From Fictibacillus sp. BK138 (GTDB lineage: Bacteria; Bacillota; Bacilli; Bacillales; Fictibacillaceae): DNA of 64,000 nt. Each line of letters begins with the position of its first letter. Positions within the stretch are counted from its first letter, which is position 1. The notes beneath the pieces were generated by a model, which saw nothing but the letters and a program-made list of their open reading frames with translations, had not been told where the DNA came from and ran no database searches. Shown in pieces: positions 1-12,242 of the stretch. Position numbers and translations under genes: made by a program. The DNA lies in assembly GCF_004216955.1 (NCBI RefSeq), contig NZ_SGXL01000001.1:1-64000 (forward strand), written 5' to 3'.

Positions 1-321
<321 letters not shown>

Positions 322-435
322 AGTGTTTGACTTGCTCTCATTTGTTACTGACGGAATTAATTCTTAATTCCTTACCTTTGCTTTTGTTCAGTTTTCAAAG
401 AACTTGTTTGCGTCACTTGTTTTAGCGACTTTAAT

Positions 436-464
436 AATATACCACGCTAAACTGTCAGAGTCAA
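436..464 (-). promoter_or_regulatory. rRNA operon sigma-A promoter
   Basis: On the minus strand TTGACT (459-464) and TATATT (436-441) are separated by 17 nt, a near-consensus sigma-A promoter. Transcription would start about 110 nt upstream of mature 16S. The leader between them carries the pre-16S motif TTTGAAAACTGAAC seen in Bacillus rRNA leaders. Confidence 0.8.
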
Positions 465-581
465 TAACTTTTTAAAACTTTTTCAATTTAACTCGTTATC
501 AACTTAAAGTGTTGCAGCGCTGTTCCTAAGACAGCTTGATTAGTCTACCATGGATGGAGCCAGGTTACAATACCTAAAAAC

Positions 582-610
582 AAAAAAGCTTCTATCCTAA
601 GATAAAAGCT
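582..610 (-). terminator. Terminator overlapping the end of the HD-GYP gene
   Basis: On the minus strand AGCTTTTATC pairs with GATAGAAGCT (one G-T pair) and is followed by a run of T. The stem includes the last codons and the TAG stop of the upstream gene, separating it from the rRNA operon. Confidence 0.7.
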
Positions 611-1700
611 CTTCTATAAAGAGATCATTCCTTGTTTTTAAAGCGATGAATTCACCACTGGAGTCTAATTTGACCATCGGACGTGTAGGCTGGCTTTCTT
701 CTATAAAGACGATTTCACCTACTTCTTGATTCGTAAGTTTTACACGGCTGCCTGTAGAGAAGGTTGATAATCCTGATAACAGTGCACGAATGACTTGATG
801 ATCGAACTTGCCGAATTGATCCTTCATCATCATTTCGAGTACTTTGAATGGAGATTGCTTGCTTCGATACGGACGCTCAGCTGTCATCGCTAGGTACACA
901 TCTGCTACAGCAAGTATTTTACTGAATGGATGCAGTTTGCTTCCTAGAACTTTTAACGGGTACCCTGAACCGTCTTCCCGCTCGTGATGCTGAAGAACAC
1001 CGAGTAAAACACCTTCTTTTATAGAGGGGATCTTTTTCAGCATGTTATATCCGTGTATGGTGTGTTGCTTTATCTCATCAAACTCTGCAGGAGAAAGCGC
1101 GCCGCTTTTTTTCAAAAGAGTCGGCTGAACTTTTGCCATTCCGCAATCAGATAAAACGCCAGCAAGACCTATTTGAATACAGTCCCCGTTTGAATAATTA
1201 AGCTTCTTTGCTAAAAATGTGCTCAAGATCCCAACAGAAATGGCATGATGATAAATATAATCCGTGCTAGTGGCATAGTGATGCAGCAATAAAATTTCTC
1301 GAGGGAAATTTGAACCTTCTTCAAGTACTTGTAAAACAGCCTGGCGAACTTCCAGCATATCTAATGGGCTTCCTGACTGCCAATTCGTAAACAATTGCTT
1401 ATAGCGCTTGACCGTCTGCAAATACATGCTCGGAAATGAAGGGATATCTTCTTTATTAAGCTGCACAGACGTTTTCTCTTCTTGTTTCGCTGCAGGAGCT
1501 GCTGTATTTTCCTTCATGCTGTTTGGGTTGAGCCCTGAATCATGAAGGATATCAATCTCCTCTATATTAAAACGAGTAAGTACTCTTAAGTGTTCTGAAT
1601 TTAATACAGTGTTTTTATTAACGATCGGCTGATTCGTCATCGAGAAAACATCTTGAACTAGCATTTGGCCAATCTTCGCCTGACTCGTTTTAACTTTCAT
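597..1700 (-). CDS. HD-GYP domain protein with degenerate HD motif
   Basis: The protein has about 367 residues: an N-terminal region of unknown fold (about 1-130) and a C-terminal HD-GYP domain (about 145-310), the family of cyclic-di-GMP phosphodiesterases. The GYP part is intact (HHEREDGSGYP), but the metal-binding HD motif, normally LLHDIGK, reads LSDCGMAK, so the HD histidine is serine. Activity may therefore be reduced or lost. The ATG at 1700 has AAAGGAG eight bases upstream and is preferred to an upstream start at 1730. The gene sits between gyrA and the 16S gene; its role there is unknown. Confidence 0.85.
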   Translation of the reverse strand: MKVKTSQAKIGQMLVQDVFSMTNQPIVNKNTVLNSEHLRVLTRFNIEEIDILHDSGLNPNSMKENTAAPAAKQEEKTSVQLNKEDIPSFPSMYLQTVKRYKQLFTNWQSGSPLDMLEVRQAVLQVLEEGSNFPREILLLHHYATSTDYIYHHAISVGILSTFLAKKLNYSNGDCIQIGLAGVLSDCGMAKVQPTLLKKSGALSPAEFDEIKQHTIHGYNMLKKIPSIKEGVLLGVLQHHEREDGSGYPLKVLGSKLHPFSKILAVADVYLAMTAERPYRSKQSPFKVLEMMMKDQFGKFDHQVIRALLSGLSTFSTGSRVKLTNQEVGEIVFIEESQPTRPMVKLDSSGEFIALKTRNDLFIEELLS

Positions 1701-1743
1701 ACAATAAACTCCTTTTGTCGGAAAATTCATAGTTTAATTGTAC

Positions 1744-1783
1744 ATATAAAAAAGAGGAAAATGTATACTCATTTTCCTCTTTT
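1744..1783 (-). terminator. Terminator downstream of gyrA
   Basis: A perfect stem (AAAAGAGGAAAATG with CATTTTCCTCTTTT, loop of six) is followed on the minus strand by a T run. The complementary A/T tracts could make it bidirectional. Confidence 0.8.
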
Positions 1784-1789
1784 AAGAAA

Positions 1790-4333
1790 TTATTCGTTAT
1801 TCTCTTCATTGTTTTGTTCAGAATCAATCTCAGAAGCTGATGATTCTTCGCCTTCAGTTACGATAGGCTCACCATTTTCATCTAACAGTTCGTCTTCTGT
1901 TTCTTCTTCTCGTTCTACAACGGCAACCGTAGCAACATGATTGCTTTCATTCATTGACATCAATCTTACACCTTGCGTATTTCGGCCCATTGTCGAAATA
2001 CCAGAGATGTTCATTCTGATGATGATCCCTTTTGCAGTAATAATCATCAAGTCTTCTTCATCCGTAACAGTCTTTAAGGTGACGACAGGACCGTTCTTTT
2101 CAGTGATATTAACCGTTTTGATCCCTTTACCACCGCGTGACTGCAGACGGTATTCACTCATCGGTGTCCGTTTGCCGTAACCTCTTGTTGTAACGATCAG
2201 GATATCTTGTGACTCATCCAATACTTCCATTCCAACAACTGCATCATCTTCACCTAGAGTAATAGCTTTAACACCTGTAGCTGTTCGTCCCATCGATCTT
2301 ACGTCAGTTTCCTGATAACGTATGGACATTCCTTGTTTTGTACCAACGATAATGTCCTTCGTACCGTCAGTTAAACGTACTCCCATCAGTTCATCTTCAT
2401 CTCGAAGATTAATAGCAAACAGACCGCCTTTGCGGATGTTGCTGTATGCAGATAATGGAGAACGCTTTGTTATTCCCTGTTTCGTCATAAAGTTAAGGTA
2501 AATTTCATCACTTTCCATATCCTCAACAGGGATAACAGCTGAAATTGTTTCCCCCTGCTCGATCTGCAGCAGGTTGATGATCGGAATCCCTTTTGCTGTT
2601 CTTCCGTACTCAGGAATCTCGTAACCTTTTAAGCGGTATGCTTTCCCCTTATTCGTAAAGAACAGGATGTAATTATGAGTATTGGTTGTAAACAGCTGTT
2701 CAACAAAATCATCTTCACTCGTTCCCATTCCTTGAATCCCTTTACCACCGCGTCGCTGTGAACGGTAAGTAGAGATTGGAAGGCGCTTAATATAGCCTTT
2801 ATTCGTAAGCGTAATTACAATATTGGAACGCGGAATCAAATCTTCGTCCTCAATACTGTTGAATCCGACAGAAATAACAGTACGTCTTGGGTTATCGTAT
2901 TTTTCTTTAATCTCAGTAAGTTCCGTGCGGATAATTTCAAGAATTTTTTCTTCATCCGCTAAAATCGCTTTTAATTCAGCGATCAAAGCAACCAATTCAC
3001 TATATTCGTTCTCGATCTTGTCACGCTCTAAACCTGTTAGACGCTGCAAGCGCATGTCTAGAATCGCTTGAGACTGTTCATAACTTAATTCGAACTTCTC
3101 CATTAACCCTTCACGAGCAACGTCAGTCGTTCTGGAACCACGGATCAATGCGATGACTTCATCCAAGTGATCAAGCGCGATACGCAGACCTTCTAAAATA
3201 TGAGCTCTCGCTTCAGCTTTTTTAAGATCAAATTCCGTACGGCGACGAATGATTACTTGCTGATGCTTCAGGTAATGGTAAAGACATTCCTTAATGTTAA
3301 GCACTTTTGGATGCCCATCAACAAGGGCAAGCATGTTGATACCAAAGCTTGTCTGAAGAGCAGTCTGTTTATATAAATTATTTAAAATAACATTTGCATT
3401 CGCATCACGGCGGATCTCCATCACGATACGCATACCGTTTCGGTCAGATTCATCACGCAGGTCTGTGATACCTTCAATCTTTTTATCACGAACGAGTTCA
3501 GCAATTTTTTCAATAAGACGAGCTTTGTTTACTTGGTAAGGAAGCTCCGTTACGATGATCGCTTGCTTTCCGCTGGCCATTTCCTCAATTTCAGCTTTTG
3601 CACGGATGATAATCGATCCTCTTCCGTTTTGGTAAGCCTTGCGGATTCCTTCACGTCCTAAGATTTCACCGGCAGTAGGAAAATCTGGACCAGGTATGAT
3701 TTCCATTAACTCGGGAATCGTGATATCCGGATTTTCACTTAATGCTAAAATTCCATCGATTACTTCACCAAGGTGATGCGGAGGGATGTTCGTTGCCATA
3801 CCAACCGCGATTCCAGCTGCACCATTAACGAGCAAGTTAGGAAAACGCGCAGGCAATACAACTGGCTCTTGTTCTGATCCATCATAGTTATCTTTGTAGC
3901 CGATCGTGTCTTTGTTGATGTCTCGAACCATTTCCATGGCAATCTTGGACATACGCGCCTCTGTATAACGCATCGCTGCTGCTGCATCACCGTCGACAGA
4001 ACCGAAGTTGCCGTGGCCGTCGATGAGCATATGGCGGAAGTTGAAATCCTGTGCCATACGAACCATCGTATCATATACAGCAGAGTCGCCGTGAGGGTGA
4101 TACTTACCGATTACTTCACCCACGATACGCGCAGACTTTTTATAAGCTTTGTCCGCTGTCATACCAAGATCGTTCATGGCATAAAGAATACGCCGGTGAA
4201 CAGGCTTTAATCCATCACGTACATCTGGCAGTGCACGGCTGACGATAACGCTCATGGCATAGTCCATGAACGATGTTTTCATTTCCGTACTAATATTTAT
4301 TTCTTTAACCCGGGAACGTTCCATTTCAGACAT
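1790..4333 (-). CDS. gyrA: DNA gyrase subunit A
   Basis: The breakage-reunion subunit of gyrase forms an A2B2 tetramer with GyrB and introduces negative supercoils. The 847 residues contain the N-terminal winged-helix/tower region with catalytic Tyr123 ([12 protein letters not shown]), and the C-terminal beta-pinwheel with the GyrA box QRRGGKG near residue 545. The quinolone-resistance region reads [10 protein letters not shown]: Ser84 and an acidic residue (Asp88) are present, so nothing suggests fluoroquinolone resistance. The C-terminus is a long acidic tail of Glu, Asp and Asn. It lies 143 nt downstream of gyrB on the same strand. Confidence 0.98.
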   Translation of the reverse strand: MSEMERSRVKEINISTEMKTSFMDYAMSVIVSRALPDVRDGLKPVHRRILYAMNDLGMTADKAYKKSARIVGEVIGKYHPHGDSAVYDTMVRMAQDFNFRHMLIDGHGNFGSVDGDAAAAMRYTEARMSKIAMEMVRDINKDTIGYKDNYDGSEQEPVVLPARFPNLLVNGAAGIAVGMATNIPPHHLGEVIDGILALSENPDITIPELMEIIPGPDFPTAGEILGREGIRKAYQNGRGSIIIRAKAEIEEMASGKQAIIVTELPYQVNKARLIEKIAELVRDKKIEGITDLRDESDRNGMRIVMEIRRDANANVILNNLYKQTALQTSFGINMLALVDGHPKVLNIKECLYHYLKHQQVIIRRRTEFDLKKAEARAHILEGLRIALDHLDEVIALIRGSRTTDVAREGLMEKFELSYEQSQAILDMRLQRLTGLERDKIENEYSELVALIAELKAILADEEKILEIIRTELTEIKEKYDNPRRTVISVGFNSIEDEDLIPRSNIVITLTNKGYIKRLPISTYRSQRRGGKGIQGMGTSEDDFVEQLFTTNTHNYILFFTNKGKAYRLKGYEIPEYGRTAKGIPIINLLQIEQGETISAVIPVEDMESDEIYLNFMTKQGITKRSPLSAYSNIRKGGLFAINLRDEDELMGVRLTDGTKDIIVGTKQGMSIRYQETDVRSMGRTATGVKAITLGEDDAVVGMEVLDESQDILIVTTRGYGKRTPMSEYRLQSRGGKGIKTVNITEKNGPVVTLKTVTDEEDLMIITAKGIIIRMNISGISTMGRNTQGVRLMSMNESNHVATVAVVEREEETEDELLDENGEPIVTEGEESSASEIDSEQNNEENNE

Positions 4334-4476
4334 TCATTTTTACCTCCATAACCTCTAGAAAAACAGGTTTTTAAAGCCACTAATTCGGCTTTTAAACGAA
4401 CCGAAACTGGACCTTGTCCAGCTTCAGCATTTTCTATGTTCAGCTTCAGCACCTTAATGTAAATGCTGAAACTTAA

Positions 4477-6429
<1,953 letters not shown>

Positions 6430-6455
6430 TTAAAAACGCTTTATTTATAAAACCT

Positions 6456-6725
6456 TTATTTTATATTCCAGCCATTTTCAAGTTCGAGGCGATCAGAGGC
6501 TCTCTTTTTTAACGTTGAGGCAGAAAGGGGAGACAAATAAATCGTTTTGTCAGTAATAATTACGGATTTTGCAGCATTCCCGCTCAGATCGGTTAATGTC
6601 TGATTCTTTTCATGCTTTTTAAGAAATTCCTTCGCAAGCTCAGAAGTCTTTAACGCATTAATATCCAATATAGCTAGTACATCTTTAGAATGAATAACTT
6701 CTTCATCACCTAAATGCAAAAGCAA
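6456..6725 (-). CDS. remB: Extracellular matrix regulator RemB (YaaB family)
   Basis: This 89-residue protein matches RemB/YaaB of Bacillus in length, position between recF and gyrB, and motifs: an N-terminal LLHLGDEEV and a late YLSPLSASTLKKRA. RemB is a small regulator implicated in biofilm matrix gene control. The TTG at 6725 is chosen because it aligns with the family start (M-x-x-HLGD) and follows GAGGTGAGGG; a GTG at 6734 is possible. The ribosome binding site sits just after the recF stop, so translation is probably coupled. Confidence 0.88.
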   Translation of the reverse strand: MLLHLGDEEVIHSKDVLAILDINALKTSELAKEFLKKHEKNQTLTDLSGNAAKSVIITDKTIYLSPLSASTLKKRASDRLELENGWNIK

Positions 6726-6735
6726 ATCCCTCACC

Positions 6736-7857
6736 TCATTTCAAACGTTCTATGGAGCCTGAATGAACTTGATAGGTTGCTGCCTTGATCAATGTTTCAT
6801 GATGAATTCCTTCAACACTGGTCGTAGTAACAAAGGTTTGAACTTTACCTTGGATGGTATTTAACAGATGAGATTGCCTGAAGTCGTCTAATTCAGAAAG
6901 TACATCATCCAGCAGCAGAACAGGATACTCTCCAACTTCTGAATGAATTAAATCAATCTCAGCGAGCTTCAGTGAAAGTGCTGTCGTGCGCTGCTGTCCT
7001 TGAGAACCAAATGTTTGTACATCTTTCCCATTTACCGAAAACAGCAGATCATCCCGATGGGGTCCAAACAATGATGTACCCCGTTCAATCTCTTTTTCTT
7101 TTATTTTACCAAATTTCGAATGAAACGCTTCTATCATTTTCGACAAATCGGGCTCTTCGCATACCTCTACGGCAGGTTTGTAATGAATTTTTAAGCTTTC
7201 TAGCCCTCTCGATATGCCATGATGGATCGGTTCTGCCCATCCTTGCAGCTTCTCCATGTACTTCATGCGTTTCAATGTAATCCTTGCCGCTTTATCTATA
7301 AGCTGTTCTGTTAATATCTCAAGCATCGTCATATTTTCCGTGCTCTTATTGCGATACATGTCTCTCAAAAGAGAATTTCGCTGAGACAGGATCTTCTGGT
7401 ACACCGATAGATCGTTCAAATAAACTGCGTTTACCTGTCCGATTTCCATGTCAATAAAACGACGACGCACCTGCGGACTGCCTTTTACAAGATTTAAATC
7501 CTCAGGTGCAAACATGACCACATTAAAATGACCGACATAATCTGTTAAACGTCGCTGTTCAATGCGGCTGATTTTCGCTTTTTTTCCTTTTTGTGAAATG
7601 ACGAGGCTCAAATCAAAAGAACTGTTTTTCTTTTTGATGCTACCCTCTATTTTAGCATATTCTTCGTCCCAAGTTATTAACTCTTTATCTTTTGACGTCC
7701 GATAAGATCTCGCCATGGCCAAAACATAGATCGATTCCATGACATTCGTTTTACCCTGCGCATTTTCGCCAAGGAAAACATTGACCTTATTTTCAAAGCT
7801 TAAAGACTGGTCTTTATAGTTGCGGTAGTTCCTCAGATAAAGCTCTTCAATATGCAA
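6736..7857 (-). CDS. recF: DNA replication/repair protein RecF
   Basis: RecF is an SMC-like ABC ATPase that works with RecO and RecR to load RecA at single-strand gaps. The 373-residue length is typical. It starts with LRNYRNY, has a Walker A motif GENAQGKTN near residue 30, a signature-like region FGSQGQQRT near 285, and Walker [12 protein letters not shown] near 315. It lies 11 nt downstream of yaaA, and remB follows 10 nt later, so the genes form one transcription unit. Confidence 0.97.
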   Translation of the reverse strand: MHIEELYLRNYRNYKDQSLSFENKVNVFLGENAQGKTNVMESIYVLAMARSYRTSKDKELITWDEEYAKIEGSIKKKNSSFDLSLVISQKGKKAKISRIEQRRLTDYVGHFNVVMFAPEDLNLVKGSPQVRRRFIDMEIGQVNAVYLNDLSVYQKILSQRNSLLRDMYRNKSTENMTMLEILTEQLIDKAARITLKRMKYMEKLQGWAEPIHHGISRGLESLKIHYKPAVEVCEEPDLSKMIEAFHSKFGKIKEKEIERGTSLFGPHRDDLLFSVNGKDVQTFGSQGQQRTTALSLKLAEIDLIHSEVGEYPVLLLDDVLSELDDFRQSHLLNTIQGKVQTFVTTTSVEGIHHETLIKAATYQVHSGSIERLK

Positions 7858-7868
7858 AGGGATACCCC

Positions 7869-8084
7869 CTATTCCGTTGTTACCTTGAACTCTCCTATAT
7901 CTGGAATGGACACGACATCACCCGCATATAATTTCTTCCCTCGGCGTGTTTCATGTTCTCCGTTCACAAGAACTTCATGTTCTGCTAAATACCATTTTAC
8001 CATGCCGCCCGACTGGATGACATCGGTTGTTTTCAGCAGCTGCTGAAGCGTAATAAATTCTGTATTAATCTTTACGTTTTCCAT
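7869..8084 (-). CDS. yaaA: S4 domain RNA-binding protein YaaA
   Basis: This 71-residue protein is one S4 RNA-binding domain ([16 protein letters not shown], then [15 protein letters not shown]). It is a ribosome-assembly-linked family always found between dnaN and recF in Bacillaceae. The ATG at 8084 has AGGAGG eight bases upstream. The reading frame stays open further upstream, but only through dispersed repeat R1, so the longer version is an artefact. Confidence 0.93.
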   Translation of the reverse strand: MENVKINTEFITLQQLLKTTDVIQSGGMVKWYLAEHEVLVNGEHETRRGKKLYAGDVVSIPDIGEFKVTTE

Positions 8085-8127
8085 TTCAAAAACCTCCTGG
8101 ACATTTTCTGTGCTGCCTTTGAAAGTG

Positions 8128-8255
8128 GTTGATTTCCGTTCCAGGCACTCGCTTTCCGCGGGGCGGGCGGTGAGCCTCCCTATCGCTTCGCGCATACGGG
8201 GTCTCACCTGTCCCGCTGATCCCGCAGGAGTCTCGCACCTTGCACTCCAATCAAC
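8128..8255 (-). repeat. Dispersed GC-rich structured repeat, copy R1
   Basis: First of eight related elements in this window. On the minus strand it begins GTTGATTGGAGTGCAAGGTGC and ends in GGAACGGAAATCAAC, so its ends can pair (GTTGATT with AATCAAC). Inside is the shared hairpin GGTGAGACCCC...GGGAGGCTCACC. It lies between dnaN and yaaA and is far richer in G and C than its surroundings. Confidence 0.85.
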
Positions 8256-8350
8256 CGGTCAATGATGAAAATGAATAAACAAGATTTCAGACCACAATCT
8301 TTTAGAAAAAATCTTTTCTTACTAGTTTCTCCAAAAAACGAGACTCTTAG

Positions 8351-8386
8351 AAAAAGAAAAGAAAGCCGCCGGTCATCCGGCAGCTT
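8351..8386 (-). terminator. Terminator downstream of dnaN
   Basis: On the minus strand AAGCTGCCGG pairs with CCGGCGGCTT around a four-base loop and is followed by a T-rich tract, just after the dnaN stop codon. Confidence 0.8.
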
Positions 8387-8392
8387 TATATT

Positions 8393-9535
8393 TTAGTAAG
8401 TTCTTACCGGCAGGATTAACTGGCGGATCGTGTCATCTGAAACAGGCTGGATAAGGAACGGTCTCATAGCACCTGTGAAAAGAATGCTTATTTCAGAACA
8501 ATCCATAACCTTAAGTGCCTCCATTACATATTTTGCATTAAAAGAGATCTTAAGTTCTTCCCCTTCGATGTCTTCAGCGATCATATGTTCAAAAACTTTA
8601 CCGATCTCAGGTGAATTCGATGAAAGTTCAATCGTTTTGTTGTCGAGCGTTGCCAGTTTAACTACGTTGTTTCTTCCTTCTCTTGCTAATAGAGAAGCTC
8701 GGTCGATTGCTTGCAAGAACTCTTTTGTTTTTAAAACAAATGTTGTCTTGCTCTCAGATGGAATTAATTTTGATGTGTCAGGGTAGTTTCCATCCAATAA
8801 TCGTGAGAACAGCAAAATGTTCTTTGCTTTAAACAAGATTTGATTGTTCGTAACAACAATTTGTACTTTCTCTGCAGATTCATCCAGAATCTTGGAAAGT
8901 TCGTTTAAGCTCTTTCCTGGAATCACTACGTTTTGAAAAGATAACTCTTCCGCTTGTGAATCAATTGGCATCTTACGTTCTGCTAATCTGTGGCTATCTG
9001 TTGCAATACAGTTAAGTAAACCATCAGATAATGTCCAATTCACACCTGTTAAGATAGGGCGTGTTTCTGAGGTGGACACCGCGAAGACAGTTTGGCGGAT
9101 CATTGTTTTAAGGAGATCGCTTTGGATTTCAAAAACAAGATTCTCTTCAATCTGTGGCAGACGCGGGTATTCTTCTGGATCAAGTCCCAATAAGCTGAAT
9201 TCAGATGCACCTGATCGCAGCGTTGTTTCAAAACGCTCTCCAACTTCGATCTCTACTGAATCATTAGGAAGTTTTTTAACGATTTCTGAGAAATAGCGTG
9301 CTGGAAGAACAACACTACCTTCTTGTTTTACCTCAATATGTACAAGATCTCCTTCTTCAATCGGTATCAATCTTTCAATGGAAATATCAGAATCACTACC
9401 AGTTAAGTGCACACCTTCATAAGTCACTTCCATTTTTATTCCTGTCAAAATCGGAATTGTTGTACGTGAAGAGACTGCCTTCATGACATCTTGAACTGCT
9501 TCAATCAATTGGTTTAATTGAATCTTAACTTTCAT
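8393..9535 (-). CDS. dnaN: DNA polymerase III beta subunit (sliding clamp)
   Basis: The beta clamp is a ring-shaped dimer that tethers the replicative polymerase and serves as docking hub for replication and repair proteins. The 380 residues cover three clamp folds; the conserved C-terminus ends in LILPVRTY. The ATG at 9535 is preceded by a G-rich ribosome binding site (complement of ACCCCCCTAA). It lies downstream of dnaA, separated by the oriC unwinding region. Confidence 0.98.
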   Translation of the reverse strand: MKVKIQLNQLIEAVQDVMKAVSSRTTIPILTGIKMEVTYEGVHLTGSDSDISIERLIPIEEGDLVHIEVKQEGSVVLPARYFSEIVKKLPNDSVEIEVGERFETTLRSGASEFSLLGLDPEEYPRLPQIEENLVFEIQSDLLKTMIRQTVFAVSTSETRPILTGVNWTLSDGLLNCIATDSHRLAERKMPIDSQAEELSFQNVVIPGKSLNELSKILDESAEKVQIVVTNNQILFKAKNILLFSRLLDGNYPDTSKLIPSESKTTFVLKTKEFLQAIDRASLLAREGRNNVVKLATLDNKTIELSSNSPEIGKVFEHMIAEDIEGEELKISFNAKYVMEALKVMDCSEISILFTGAMRPFLIQPVSDDTIRQLILPVRTY

Positions 9536-9550
9536 TGTTTTACCCCCCTA

Positions 9551-9689
9551 ATATTAATTAAAATCTTTTAAAAAAATAGTAGTAATAGTACTAGGCGCTG
9601 TGAATGTGTGGATAACCCGCTCAAACAAAGATAGAACAGCCTATCCACATGTGGACAGACTGTGTATAAAGCAACAGTAGTTATTCACA
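9551..9689. other. oriC core: unwinding region, DnaA-trios and DnaA boxes
   Basis: The dnaA-dnaN intergenic region has an AT-rich stretch (9551-9577), then six consecutive trinucleotides TAG TAG TAA TAG TAC TAG (9577-9594), a short GC-rich spacer, and DnaA boxes: TGTGGATAA at 9607 (perfect), CTATCCACA at 9641, TGTGGACAG at 9650, TGTGTATAA at 9661 and TTATTCACA at 9681. This order matches the Bacillus subtilis basal unwinding system, in which DnaA spreads from boxes onto trios to open the duplex. Confidence 0.88.
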
Positions 9690-9706
9690 GTATTCAAGGT
9701 TGCTAT

Positions 9707-11062
9707 TTAGATCGATTTTAACTGATCATGAATTTCTTGTACTTTCTTTTGCAGCACTTGATCTGTAATAAGCAATGTTGAAATCTTTTCATGTGCATGA
9801 AGAACCGTTGTATGATCACGGCCTCCAAATTCTTCCCCGATTTTAGGAAGTGAGTTATCCGTTAGCTCACGTGAGAGGTACATAGCGATCTGTCTTGGAA
9901 AAGCAACGGATTTTGTTCTTTTTTTCGCCGTGAAATCTTCGAGCTTAACGTTGTAATGTTTGCCGACTACTTCTTGTATATGATGAATGGTAAGAGTTCT
10001 TGGTTTTGCTGACGGTATAATATCACGCAGTGCTTCTGCAGCCAAATCTGCGTTCATATCTTGATTAATTAAGGAAGAATAAGCTACAACTCGTATAAGT
10101 GCACCTTCAAGTTCACGTATGTTTGTATCAATTTGATTCGCGATATAAAGCATCACTTCATTTGGAATATCAAGGCCTTCAGCTTTCGCCTTTTTCCGCA
10201 GAATTGCGATCCTTGTTTCCAGATCTGGCGGCGTAATATCCGTGATCAACCCCCATTCAAAACGTGAACGGAGTCTGTCCTCTAATGTTGGGATCTCCTT
10301 TGGAGGCCTATCACTCGAGATCACGATCTGTTTGCTTTCTTCATGCAGTGCATTGAATGTATGGAAAAATTCCTCTTGAGTCTGTTCTTTTCCCGCAAGG
10401 AATTGAATATCATCTATAAGAAGCACGTCCACACTACGGAACTTATTGCGAAATTCAACGGTTTTATTATCTCGAATAGAATTTATAAATTCATTTGTAA
10501 ATTTTTCTGATGACAAATAAACAACTTTTGCCCCTGGATTATGTTCCAGTACATAATGTCCGATCGCATGCATCAAATGCGTTTTTCCTAACCCAACTCC
10601 ACCATAGATAAATAGCGGATTGTAAGCTTTCGCCGGTGCTTCTGCTACAGCTAGTGATGCAGCATGCGCGAAGCGGTTTCCAGAACCGATTACAAACCGG
10701 TCGAACGTATACTTTGGGTTTAGCATACTTTGTGATACTTCTTCATGAGGTTCATTTGGCGTTTTAGGTGCCTTTTTCATCGCCAGCTCTAAGTCTAAAT
10801 CTATTTCTGACTGATTTTGTGGAATGATGAACTTTACATCCAATGCCGCCCCAGTAACGTCCAGCAAGGTTTCTGAAATAATGCCAGCATACCTTGATTC
10901 CAGCCAATCGCGTGCAAATTCATTAGGTGCTGTTATAACAAGCGTATCATTTTGCAAAGCATGAGCTGTTGTTGATTTTAACCAGGTTTCAAAGCTGGGC
11001 TTACTAACTTTTGTTTCTATAGCCGCAAGTGCTTTGGACCATAGGTCATTAATGTTTTCCAA
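9707..11062 (-). CDS. dnaA: Chromosomal replication initiator protein DnaA
   Basis: DnaA binds DnaA boxes at oriC, forms an ATP-dependent filament and melts the origin. The 451 residues contain domain I (about 1-85), a short linker, the AAA+ domain (Walker [10 protein letters not shown] near 155, Walker [10 protein letters not shown] near 215) and the C-terminal DNA-binding domain with the signature [15 protein letters not shown] near 420. It starts at a TTG (11062) behind AAGGGGGG. DnaA boxes on both sides suggest autoregulation. Confidence 0.98.
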   Translation of the reverse strand: MENINDLWSKALAAIETKVSKPSFETWLKSTTAHALQNDTLVITAPNEFARDWLESRYAGIISETLLDVTGAALDVKFIIPQNQSEIDLDLELAMKKAPKTPNEPHEEVSQSMLNPKYTFDRFVIGSGNRFAHAASLAVAEAPAKAYNPLFIYGGVGLGKTHLMHAIGHYVLEHNPGAKVVYLSSEKFTNEFINSIRDNKTVEFRNKFRSVDVLLIDDIQFLAGKEQTQEEFFHTFNALHEESKQIVISSDRPPKEIPTLEDRLRSRFEWGLITDITPPDLETRIAILRKKAKAEGLDIPNEVMLYIANQIDTNIRELEGALIRVVAYSSLINQDMNADLAAEALRDIIPSAKPRTLTIHHIQEVVGKHYNVKLEDFTAKKRTKSVAFPRQIAMYLSRELTDNSLPKIGEEFGGRDHTTVLHAHEKISTLLITDQVLQKKVQEIHDQLKSI

Positions 11063-11234
11063 CCAATTTACCCCCCTTATCTCTTTTAAGTCATCCTATT
11101 TTAGCAGTCGTTTTCCCTGTTGTTTAAGGTTTGTACATGCAGTGAATACCTATGCATAAAAATAAAAGTCCACATGATATGTGAATGATAATTAATATAG
11201 TAGATAATAGGATTATAAACAGCCATACAGTGTT

Positions 11235-11498
11235 TGTGGACAACCTTTTTAACAGTGAATTCAAACTGTCCACAACTTTATCCACAGCATGTGAATAACT
11301 TTGTACAACTGAGATGTTATTAACGAGTTAAAACACAACAAGCATATCAAAAAAAAGCAAGCTTGGCAACGGATTATTGTTACTTATCCACAACGCCCAT
11401 ACCTTGTGTAAAGAAGTTGTCCACAACACAAGATTTTGTGTAAAAGATGTCGATAATTGGTGTGGATAATGAAAAACGTGTCGAAAAAGATGTCCACA
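11235..11498. other. oriC upstream DnaA-box cluster
   Basis: Upstream of dnaA are three perfect boxes (TTATCCACA at 11278 and 11384, TGTGGATAA at 11461) and five one- or two-mismatch boxes (TGTGGACAA 11235, CTGTCCACA 11266, TGTGAATAA 11290, TTGTCCACA 11417, ATGTCCACA 11490). With the dnaA-dnaN cluster this makes a bipartite origin of the Bacillus type. The boxes nearest dnaA may also control its promoter. I see no gene here; short reading frames across the cluster look spurious. Confidence 0.9.
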
Positions 11499-11653
11499 GG
11501 CAAGAGGATAAAGAATTTGGAGAGCGTTGTAGAATGACATGAATTGCTTTTGAAGTTTTCTTTTACATAGTTTTGGCGATTTAACTAAGCGAGGATCTGT
11601 TCTAAAAAATTAATGCAGACTGGGATTTTTTTATCATTTACCTTCATTGGCAA

Positions 11654-11783
11654 GTTGATTGGAGTGGAAGGTGCGAGACTCCTGCGGGACAGGCGGGCAG
11701 GTGAGACACTTAAAAGTGAAACGTTAAGAATGTGGCTCACCGCCTGCCCCGCGGAAAGCGAAGCACTTGGAACGGAGGTCAAC
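11654..11783 (+). repeat. Dispersed GC-rich structured repeat, copy R2
   Basis: Same element as R1, plus orientation, between the oriC box cluster and the rpmH promoter. The inner stem differs from the other copies (GGTGAG-CAC with GTG-CTCACC, extended by CTTAA with TTAAG) but keeps pairing. The outer end reads GGTCAAC instead of AATCAAC. Confidence 0.85.
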
Positions 11784-11841
11784 CACATTCAAGAACAACG
11801 AAGCATAGGAAACACAAAAACAACCTAAAACAAAAACTACC

Positions 11842-11871
11842 TTGACAAATGAATAGGTCAGTCATTATACT
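11842..11871 (+). promoter_or_regulatory. rpmH promoter
   Basis: A perfect TTGACA (11842) and TATACT (11866) are spaced 18 nt apart, about 50 nt upstream of the rpmH start. This is a strong sigma-A promoter, as expected for a ribosomal protein gene. Confidence 0.85.
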
Positions 11872-11920
11872 TTATTAGACTGTCTTTTATAAGAGATATC
11901 CTCAGGGAGGTGTAATATAC

Positions 11921-12055
11921 ATGAAACCTACATTTCAACCGAACAACCGTAAGCGTAAGAAGGTACATGGTTTCCGTGCACGTATGGCTACAAAGAACGG
12001 ACGTAAAGTTCTAGCTCGCCGTCGTCAAAAGGGAAGAAAAGTGTTATCCGCATAG
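11921..12055 (+). CDS. rpmH: 50S ribosomal protein L34
   Basis: L34 is a 44-residue, extremely basic component of the large ribosomal subunit. It begins [18 protein letters not shown] and ends in GRKVLSA, with the family signature in between. The ATG follows AGGGAGGTG at ideal distance. A strong promoter lies upstream and a terminator directly downstream, so much of the transcription probably stops before rnpA. Confidence 0.98.
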   Translation: MKPTFQPNNRKRKKVHGFRARMATKNGRKVLARRRQKGRKVLSA

Positions 12056-12080
12056 GCCACTGACATCAGTGGTCTTTTTT
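12056..12080 (+). terminator. Terminator after rpmH
   Basis: CCACTGA pairs with TCAGTGG around a two-base loop (12057-12072), followed by CTTTTTTT. It would lower expression of rnpA relative to rpmH. Confidence 0.8.
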
Positions 12081-12242
12081 TACTTTTATAGACCTATCCG
12101 CTCATTCCGTTTTGAATTTTTTAGTAAAGAATCATTCAGTTTTTGTCTAAACCATGTTTTACAAAACTAAATTAAACCGATACTGGAAGAGATCGCAGGA
12201 CAATGGAATGAGATTGCTTAAATTGATGGAGTGTTAAATGGA

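Noticed and set aside
8085-8207. N-terminal extension of yaaA by 41 codons
   Set aside because: It reads through repeat R1; the ATG at 8084 is preceded by AGGAGG and matches the family.
11328-11828. Open reading frames in the dnaA-rpmH gap
   Set aside because: They overlap the oriC DnaA-box cluster or repeat R2 and have no ribosome binding site or protein-family features.
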